A DNA stretch of 5,880 bases, taken from NCBI GenBank assembly GCA_025455945.1, contig JALOLN010000131.1, forward strand, positions 1 through 5,880, read 5' to 3'. The notes under the pieces were generated by a model. That model had not been told where the DNA came from, ran no database searches, and saw only the letters and a list, made by a program, of their open reading frames with translations. Below, in pieces: positions 1 through 4,123 of this stretch. Each line of letters opens with the position of its first letter. Within the stretch, counting starts at the first letter, position 1. The position numbers and the translations under genes were made by a program. Origin of the DNA: Actinomycetes bacterium. Its GTDB lineage: Bacteria; Actinomycetota; Actinomycetes; Prado026.

Positions 1-365
1 ACTTCTGCATGGCGGTCGAGCCCGGGACCGGTCCGGGTCGCACGATCACGCTGCAGGCGTGCAGCACTGCCGACACCCAGCGCTGGGCGCTCACCTGGAA
101 CGACGACGACACCAACCTGCTCGTGGACATCCAGGGCATGTGCGTCGATGCGCGGCTGCGCACCACGAGCCAGGGCCAGCCCGCCTCGGTGCAGCGCTGC
201 CGGTTCGGCGATGCCTGGCGGTTCACCTTCGACACGACGGGTCGGATCCAGGAGGTGAAGAACGGCCGCTGCCTGGCCGTCCCGGGTGCGGCTGCCAACG
301 CCACCGTCGTGTTCGTCCCCTGCGACGACACCCGGCCCGGACAGCTCTGGAAGGTCACCCGGTGA
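1..365 (+). CDS. Ricin-type beta-trefoil lectin domain protein, C-terminal part (5' end outside window)
   Basis: The reading frame is open from the left edge (first full codon at base 3) to TGA at 363-365, giving 120 visible residues. They form an almost complete ricin B-type beta-trefoil of three subdomains of about 40 residues, each with a cysteine pair: C2/C20, C47/C66 and C90/C107. Q-x-W motifs close the first (QRW, 26-28) and third (QLW, 114-116) subdomains; the second ends in DAW, lacking the Gln. Such domains usually bind galactose-type or other glycans and sit at the C-terminus of secreted glycoside hydrolases, proteases or cell-wall proteins, so this is probably the carbohydrate-binding tail of an exported enzyme. 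The catalytic part and any signal peptide lie outside the window. The ATG at base 9 lies inside the first subdomain, one codon after a conserved Cys, so it is not the start. The fold is well supported; the full protein's role is unknown. Confidence 0.85.
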   Translation, partial: FCMAVEPGTGPGRTITLQACSTADTQRWALTWNDDDTNLLVDIQGMCVDARLRTTSQGQPASVQRCRFGDAWRFTFDTTGRIQEVKNGRCLAVPGAAANATVVFVPCDDTRPGQLWKVTR

Positions 366-368
366 CCT
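352..368. repeat. 8-1-8 palindrome over the lectin gene stop codon
   Basis: AGGTCACC-C-GGTGACCT is a perfect inverted repeat with one central base, and it overlaps the TGA at 363-365. In RNA it could form a 7-bp stem with a 3-base loop. No T-run follows, so a terminator role is possible but unproven. The left arm encodes the last residues, so coincidence with coding sequence is also possible. Confidence 0.4.
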
Positions 369-369
369 G

Positions 370-399
370 TTGACGGCCACCCCGAACCAGGACGACGGT
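370..399 (+). promoter_or_regulatory. Weak candidate promoter for the 143-residue protein gene
   Basis: TTGACG (370-375) matches five of six bases of the -35 consensus. It is followed after 18 bases by GACGGT (394-399), which keeps only the A and final T of a -10 box. The -35 is good and the -10 poor, so this is a tentative call. Transcription from here would give a leader of roughly 60 bases containing the 416-431 hairpin. Confidence 0.25.
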
Positions 400-415
400 G
401 ACATGCAGGCGGGGC

Positions 416-431
416 GGCCCGACGCCGGGCC
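416..431 (+). terminator. Possible GC-rich hairpin after the lectin gene
   Basis: GGCCCG (416-421) and CGGGCC (426-431) form a 6-bp all-GC stem with loop ACGC, about 50 bases after the lectin stop. There is no U-tract, which is common for actinobacterial terminators but makes the call weak. It could instead be a leader hairpin of the downstream gene. Confidence 0.3.
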
Positions 432-452
432 TGGGCGCTGACGCCGAGGGTC

Positions 453-460
453 GGAGGGGA
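453..460 (+). promoter_or_regulatory. Ribosome binding site deciding the GTG start at 468
   Basis: GGAGGGGA is a strong Shine-Dalgarno match ending 7 bases before GTG at 468-470. The spacing is near optimal and supports a GTG start for the small ORF. Confidence 0.75.
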
Positions 461-467
461 GCAGGCT

Positions 468-899
468 GTGCCGAGCGAGGCGGACCGTGAACCGGACGGG
501 CGTCGGTACCTGGCCGAGCAGGATGCTCTGGGCTGGCAGCGCACCTGGAGCTTCGAGGACCGCGACGAGGCCCGTCGGTTCCTCGGCTGGCTGCGTGAGG
601 TCCACGGGGAGCTGCTGTTCTACGACACGCGCTCGGGGGCCCACGTGGTGATCCAGGCCGAGGCGGGTTCTGGTGGGTGGGACGTCGTCGGTCGGCTGGC
701 AGCCGGCTACCTCGAAGCCGTAGGTGAGGCACCGGTGTGGTTCGAGGACCACGTGTCCAGCACCGGGGGGACCATGCACGTCCTGCAGCTGTCGAACAGC
801 GAGGTGCGCAGGGGCAGCGGCGTCCCTGCCCCGACCCTCAAGGATCCGCCCGTCTGCCCGACGTGTCACTTGGCCCACGCCGGCGTCGAGTGCTGGTGA
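468..899 (+). CDS. Uncharacterised 143-residue protein with C-terminal Cys/His tail
   Basis: I do not recognise a family. The GTG start is set by the Shine-Dalgarno GGAGGGGA at 453-460, and the stop is TGA at 897-899. The protein is soluble: no signal peptide or membrane helix is visible. Residues 1-45 are charged and helical-looking, with W23, W27 and many acidic and basic residues. Residues 46-112 alternate hydrophobic stretches that suggest strands (LLFYD, HVVIQA, APVWFED, MHVLQLS) with a helix around 72-86. After a Pro-rich linker the protein ends in CPTCHLAHAGVECW (130-143), where C130, C133, H134, H137 and C142 could bind a metal ion. The five residues are close together, so zinc binding is a guess from composition. 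The downstream gene starts 30 bases later and appears to have its own promoter, so co-function is not implied. High third-position GC and a proper start support a real gene. Confidence 0.75.
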   Translation: MPSEADREPDGRRYLAEQDALGWQRTWSFEDRDEARRFLGWLREVHGELLFYDTRSGAHVVIQAEAGSGGWDVVGRLAAGYLEAVGEAPVWFEDHVSSTGGTMHVLQLSNSEVRRGSGVPAPTLKDPPVCPTCHLAHAGVECW

Positions 900-915
900 C
901 GACAGGCCGGCACCG

Positions 916-930
916 TAGGGTGGCCGGCCA
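916..930 (+). promoter_or_regulatory. -10 box for probable leaderless transcription of the holin-phosphodiesterase gene
   Basis: TAGGGT (916-921) fits the actinobacterial TANNNT -10 pattern. Its last base lies 8 bases before the A of ATG at 930, so transcription would begin at or next to the start codon. There is no convincing Shine-Dalgarno in front of this ATG, as expected for a leaderless mRNA. No clear -35 is seen. The bases between (921-930, TGGCCGGCCA) are a perfect 10-bp palindrome. Confidence 0.5.
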
Positions 931-3035
931 TGCAGAGGGAGCGCGTGACGCGGTCGGACAGGTGGCGGTGGCGGGTCGGCGACCTGGGCCGGGCGCTGGT
1001 CGGGCTCGTGGCGGCGACGATCGGGCTGCAGCTGGCGTCGTGGCTGCTACCGGACTTCGAGGTCGGCGGCTGGCAGCGGGCGTTCTCGGCGGCCATCGCT
1101 GTCGCCCTGCTCAGCGCCCTCCTGCGGCCCGTGCTGGTGCGGATCGCCGCCCGCTTCGGCTGGGTGGGGGCCATCCTGCTGGCGGTCTTCGGCCAGGCGT
1201 TCATCATCTGGCTGACGTTCTGGGATCCGGGCGAGACCGACGTGACGTTCGTCGGGGCCTTCTGGGCGGCCTGGATCGTCTCGATGGTCTCGACCGCGGC
1301 TGTCTGGGTGGTCACGGCCGGCACGGACGAGGCGGTGACGGCCGGCCTGGTCCGCAAGGCGCGCAAGGCGCGCAAGACGGTCACCCTGCCGGACGCGGAC
1401 CTGCCCGGAGTGGTCTTCGTCCAGGCGGACGGCGTCCCGTTCCCCGTCCTGGAGATGGGGGTCAAGGGCGGCACGCTGCCGACGCTCTCGCGGTGGGTGC
1501 GCAGCGGCTCGCACCGGATGGCCGAGTGGCGCCCCCGGCTGCCCGCCACGACGCCGGCCAGCCAGATGGGCATCCTGCACGGGACCATCGCGGGCATCCC
1601 GGCCTTCCGGTGGGTCGACCGGCCGACCGGCCGGATCTTCGTCGCCAACAAGCCCGCTGACGCCAAGGACATCGAGGCGCTGCACTCCGACGGCCACGGC
1701 CTGCTCGCGGATGACGGGGTGTCGGTGAGCAACCTGTTCACGGGTGACGCGGTGACCGCCTACGCGACGATGAGCGCCATCGACCGGACCCAGGAGTCCA
1801 AAGAGGCGCGGACCACGGTCTCGAAGTTCCTGGCCCGGCCCGACGGCCTCGCGCGGGGGATCTCCCGGACGTTGAGCGAGGTCGTCCGCGAGCGGTTCCA
1901 GGCGCGCAAGGCCATTCGGCGCGACTTCCAGCCCCGGGTGCACCGCGGCTGGGGGTTCGCCGCCGAGCGCGCCGCGCTCAACGGCGTCCTGCGCGACCTC
2001 AACACCTCCCTCGTCGCCGAGTCGATGCTCAAGGGCCGGCGGGCGATCTACGTGGACTACGTGGACTACGACGCCGTCGCGCACCACGCCGGGATCCTGC
2101 GCCACGAGTCGCTGGACGCCCTCGCCGGCATCGACGCGGTGCTCGCCCAGCTGGAGAAGGTCGCCGAGGTCGCGCCGAGGCCGTACCGGTTCGTCGTGCT
2201 GTCCGACCACGGGCAGGCGCAGGGCGAGGTGTTCGCCGACCGGTACGGCGAGGACCTCGCCACCCTGGTGGGGCGGCTGGCCGACGTCGACGTCACGGCC
2301 GCCCTGGATGCCGACGCCGAGGGCGCCGGCCGGCTCAACAGCGTGGCGTCGTGGGCGAGGAGCCACGAGTCGGTGCTGGGGCGGGCCATGGAACGCGCCT
2401 CGGACCGGCTGAGTACCGTCGCCTACACCGAGGAGGCGCGGGAGCACGAGGCTGCCGCCACGGACCGGTTCCTGGTGTTCGGCTCGGGCAACCTCGGCCT
2501 GGTCTACGTCGCCGGCGAGCAGCATCGGCTGAACCTGCGGGAGCTGACCGACCGCTTCCCCGGGTTGATCCCCGGGCTCGTCGTCCACCCGGGGGTGGGC
2601 TTCGTCGTCGTCGACACCGCCGCGTTCGGCCCGGTCGCCATCGGCGCGGAGGGCGAGCACCGGCTGCGGGACGGCGTCGTCGTCGGCACCGACCCCCTCG
2701 CCGCCTTCGGCCCGGACGCCCCGGCGTTCGTGCTGCGCGCCGCGTCGATGCCCGAGACGCCGGACCTCCTCGTCAACAGCCTGCTCGACGACATGGGCGA
2801 GGTTGCCGCGTTCGAGGGCCTCGTGGGCTGCCACGGCGGGCTCGGCGGCTGGCAGGACCGGGCCATGGTCGTCTGGCCCGCGGACCTCCCCGCGCCGGAG
2901 GGGATGGTCGTCGGCGCCGACGCGATGCACGACCTCCTCGTGGGCTGGCTGGAGCACCTGGGGCACCGGCGCGACCTCCCGGAGCGCCGCCCCCGGCCGT
3001 ACGACGTCCAGGTCGCCATGACCCGCGAGGAGTGA
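930..3035 (+). CDS. Holin-4-type membrane domain fused to type I phosphodiesterase / alkaline-phosphatase-fold domain
   Basis: The 701-residue product has two parts. Residues about 20-130 contain four membrane helices (roughly 20-40, 50-67, 78-97 and 107-130) with the LLP and ALLRP signatures of the phage holin 4 (PF04020-like) family. Residues about 155-690 are a type I phosphodiesterase / nucleotide pyrophosphatase domain of the alkaline phosphatase superfamily. Apparent metal ligands and nucleophile are D167 (QADG), T207 or T208 (TTPAS, nucleophile), D381 and H385 (DAVAHHAG), D426-H427 (SDHG) and H635 (CHGG), so the site looks intact. A helical insert (about 285-365) separates the nucleophile region from the D381 motif. 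Positive charges at the N-terminus, in the second loop and after helix 4 (RKARKARK, 142-149) predict both termini, and thus the enzyme, on the cytoplasmic side. The family suggests hydrolysis of a phosphodiester or phosphomonoester; the substrate is unknown. Holin annotation here does not mean lysis. The ATG at 930 is supported by the leaderless -10 box. Confidence 0.9.
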   Translation: MQRERVTRSDRWRWRVGDLGRALVGLVAATIGLQLASWLLPDFEVGGWQRAFSAAIAVALLSALLRPVLVRIAARFGWVGAILLAVFGQAFIIWLTFWDPGETDVTFVGAFWAAWIVSMVSTAAVWVVTAGTDEAVTAGLVRKARKARKTVTLPDADLPGVVFVQADGVPFPVLEMGVKGGTLPTLSRWVRSGSHRMAEWRPRLPATTPASQMGILHGTIAGIPAFRWVDRPTGRIFVANKPADAKDIEALHSDGHGLLADDGVSVSNLFTGDAVTAYATMSAIDRTQESKEARTTVSKFLARPDGLARGISRTLSEVVRERFQARKAIRRDFQPRVHRGWGFAAERAALNGVLRDLNTSLVAESMLKGRRAIYVDYVDYDAVAHHAGILRHESLDALAGIDAVLAQLEKVAEVAPRPYRFVVLSDHGQAQGEVFADRYGEDLATLVGRLADVDVTAALDADAEGAGRLNSVASWARSHESVLGRAMERASDRLSTVAYTEEAREHEAAATDRFLVFGSGNLGLVYVAGEQHRLNLRELTDRFPGLIPGLVVHPGVGFVVVDTAAFGPVAIGAEGEHRLRDGVVVGTDPLAAFGPDAPAFVLRAASMPETPDLLVNSLLDDMGEVAAFEGLVGCHGGLGGWQDRAMVVWPADLPAPEGMVVGADAMHDLLVGWLEHLGHRRDLPERRPRPYDVQVAMTREE
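1353..1376 (+). repeat. Short tandem repeat encoding RKARKARK
   Basis: The 9-base unit CGCAAGGCG occurs twice (1353-1361, 1362-1370) followed by a partial third copy (CGCAAG, 1371-1376). It encodes the basic stretch directly after the fourth membrane helix of the holin-phosphodiesterase, a likely cytoplasmic anchor. Being in frame, it can change length without frameshift. Confidence 0.7.
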
Positions 3036-3132
3036 GCCGCGGCCGCAGTCAGGAACGCGCAGCGACCTGACGCGCGCGGAGGGTGACTGCCTGCCCCGTC
3101 CGGGTCACGCGGCATCGTCCGAACGGGTGGCC

Positions 3133-3148
3133 TTCTCCGACCGGAGAA
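3133..3148. promoter_or_regulatory. Perfect 16-bp palindrome, operator-like
   Basis: TTCTCCG-AC-CGGAGAA is a perfect 7-2-7 inverted repeat. It ends 27 bases before the -10-like TACCTT of the transporter, so it overlaps or abuts the expected -35 area, a typical place for a dimeric regulator to bind. Alternatively its transcript could form a 6-bp stem with loop GACC as a weak terminator for the phosphodiesterase gene. I cannot name a regulator. Confidence 0.45.
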
Positions 3149-3175
3149 TGGGTGCGTCCCACGGGTGTGGTGTCC

Positions 3176-3181
3176 TACCTT
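3176..3181 (+). promoter_or_regulatory. Candidate -10 box of the transporter gene
   Basis: TACCTT matches TANNNT. Transcription starting about 7 bases downstream (near 3188) would give a leader of about 27 bases that includes the SD at 3200-3204. No good -35 hexamer is visible at the proper distance, which would suit an activator- or regulator-dependent promoter. Confidence 0.4.
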
Positions 3182-3199
3182 TTCCGCACACAGTCAGTC

Positions 3200-3204
3200 G
3201 GGAG
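3200..3204 (+). promoter_or_regulatory. Shine-Dalgarno supporting the GTG start at 3215
   Basis: GGGAG lies 10 bases before GTG at 3215-3217. It is a moderate SD at slightly long spacing, and the best one among the in-frame start candidates (3083, 3167, 3170, 3206, 3215). Confidence 0.5.
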
Positions 3205-3214
3205 AGTGGGCATC

Positions 3215-4105
3215 GTGGGACTGCTTCTCGCCTTCGCCCTCGCGGGGGGCCTGGCGCAGCTGGTGGATGGCACGCTCGGCATGGGGTTCGGCGTCACCTC
3301 CGCCACCGTGCTGCTTACCATCGGCATCGCCCCGGCGACCGCCAGTGCCGCCACTCACGCGGCCAAGCTGCCCACGACGTTCGTCAGCGGGCTCACGCAC
3401 TGGCGGGTCGGCAACGTCGACCGCAAGGCGCTGGTCCGCATCGCTCTGCCCGGCATGGTCGGCGGGTTCCTCGGCGCCGTCGTGCTCACCAACATCAGCC
3501 TGGTCTCGGCCAAGGCCTGGATGTCGGGTCTGCTGCTGTTCTTCGGCGCAGTCATCTTCGCCCGCTTCGGGCTGGGCATGCGGCTCATCCCCGTCCCGCG
3601 GAACGGCAACACCGCACGCTGGCTGTCGCCCATCGGTCTGCTCGGCGGGTTCGTCGACGCCACCGGAGGCGGCGGCTGGGGACCGGTGGTGACCCCCAGC
3701 CTGCTCACCGTCACCCAGCACGAGCCGCGCAAGGTGGTCGGCACGGTGAACGCCGCGGAGTTCCTCATCGCGGTCTCGGTGTCCATGGGGTTCCTCACCG
3801 GGACGGCGCAGGCGAACATCCCCTGGCTCCCGGTCCTCGGCCTCACCACCGGCGGGGTGCTCGTCGCCCCCTTCGCCGCCCGGCTCGCCGGTCGGCTGCC
3901 GCACGCGGCGATGGGCACGATGGTCGGCGGCCTCATCATCCTGGTGAACCTCGTCACGGTCGTCGGCGCGCTCGGCGGGCTGCCCACCTGGCTGGACCTG
4001 CTCGGCGTCCTCGCCATCCTGGGCGGCTCCGGCGCGGTCGCCGGGCGGGCCTGGCGCCGGGAGCGCACCGGCGGGCTGGGTGCGGCGGTCCCCGCGCAGG
4101 CCTGA
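3215..4105 (+). CDS. TauE/SafE family (TSUP) membrane transporter
   Basis: This 296-residue integral membrane protein is of the sulfite exporter TauE/SafE (formerly DUF81) type. It shows the family's internal duplication: the first half begins with GGLAQLVDGTLGMGFGVTS (11-29) and the second repeats the theme with GGFVDATGGGGWGPVVTP (144-161). Hydrophobic segments lie at about 2-16, 22-38, 45-60, 76-92, 101-118, 137-164, 180-198, 203-222, 231-250 and 258-277, giving eight or nine helices; HWRVGNVDRK (62-71) is a conserved-looking loop. Family members move sulfite, sulfonates, sulfoacetate or related anions across the cytoplasmic membrane. The substrate here is not determined, and no sulfur-metabolism gene is in view. 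GTG 3215 is chosen because an SD precedes it and the first helix starts at once; an upstream GTG at 3206 is possible, and the one at 3083 has an SD with no spacing. The gene converges on the ATPase gene 11 bases away. Confidence 0.88.
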   Translation: MGLLLAFALAGGLAQLVDGTLGMGFGVTSATVLLTIGIAPATASAATHAAKLPTTFVSGLTHWRVGNVDRKALVRIALPGMVGGFLGAVVLTNISLVSAKAWMSGLLLFFGAVIFARFGLGMRLIPVPRNGNTARWLSPIGLLGGFVDATGGGGWGPVVTPSLLTVTQHEPRKVVGTVNAAEFLIAVSVSMGFLTGTAQANIPWLPVLGLTTGGVLVAPFAARLAGRLPHAAMGTMVGGLIILVNLVTVVGALGGLPTWLDLLGVLAILGGSGAVAGRAWRRERTGGLGAAVPAQA

Positions 4106-4115
4106 GCGGGGACCG
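4086..4115. terminator. Bidirectional terminator hairpin between converging genes
   Basis: CGGTCCCCGC (4086-4095) and GCGGGGACCG (4106-4115) are perfect 10-bp complements around a 10-base loop. The loop contains the transporter stop TGA (4103-4105), and the right arm ends one base before the ATPase stop (4117-4119, minus strand). A very stable stem exactly at a convergent junction is strong circumstantial evidence for a terminator serving both strands. There is no T-tract on either side, as often in high-GC actinobacteria. Confidence 0.65.
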
Positions 4116-4123
4116 GTCAGGCC
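4099..4123. repeat. Second inverted repeat with both stop codons in its arms
   Basis: GGCCTGA (4099-4105) and TCAGGCC (4117-4123) are perfect 7-bp complements with an 11-base spacer. The left arm carries the transporter TGA and the right arm the ATPase stop. It overlaps the 10-bp hairpin at 4086-4115 so the two structures cannot form together. Confidence 0.5.

Larger units (their letters stand above)
366..467. other. Intergenic region between lectin gene and small ORF
   Basis: This 102-base gap shows no convincing coding potential. Going rightwards it holds the right edge of the palindrome over the lectin stop, a weak promoter-like pair (TTGACG at 370-375 and GACGGT at 394-399), a GC-rich hairpin at 416-431 and the Shine-Dalgarno of the next gene at 453-460. 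Confidence 0.6.
3036..3214. other. Intergenic region upstream of the transporter
   Basis: This 179-base gap separates the phosphodiesterase stop (TGA, 3033-3035) from the preferred transporter start. The transporter frame stays open back to a GTG at 3083, but the residues it would add (Arg/Pro-rich, unlike a membrane protein N-terminus) and the signals inside it argue that it is non-coding. It holds a palindrome at 3133-3148, a -10-like TACCTT at 3176-3181 and an SD at 3200-3204. I see no clear terminator for the upstream gene unless the palindrome serves as one. Confidence 0.6.

Noticed and set aside
9..11. ATG as the start of the lectin protein
   Set aside because: It lies inside the first trefoil subdomain, one codon after a conserved Cys; starting there would break the fold and remove any export signal.
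930..1325. Prophage or lysis cassette suggested by the holin-like domain
   Set aside because: No endolysin, integrase, capsid or tail gene is near, and the holin-like helices are fused to a large enzyme domain. This looks like a host membrane anchor.
1047..2966. 639-codon open frame antisense to the holin-phosphodiesterase
   Set aside because: Low-complexity composition (Arg, Gly, His, Val, Asp) without motifs, opposite a gene with all its active-site residues; a high-GC artefact.
2351..3070. 239-codon plus-strand frame running past the phosphodiesterase stop
   Set aside because: Arg/Gly/Pro/Ala-rich shadow in another frame of the same gene, with no domain.
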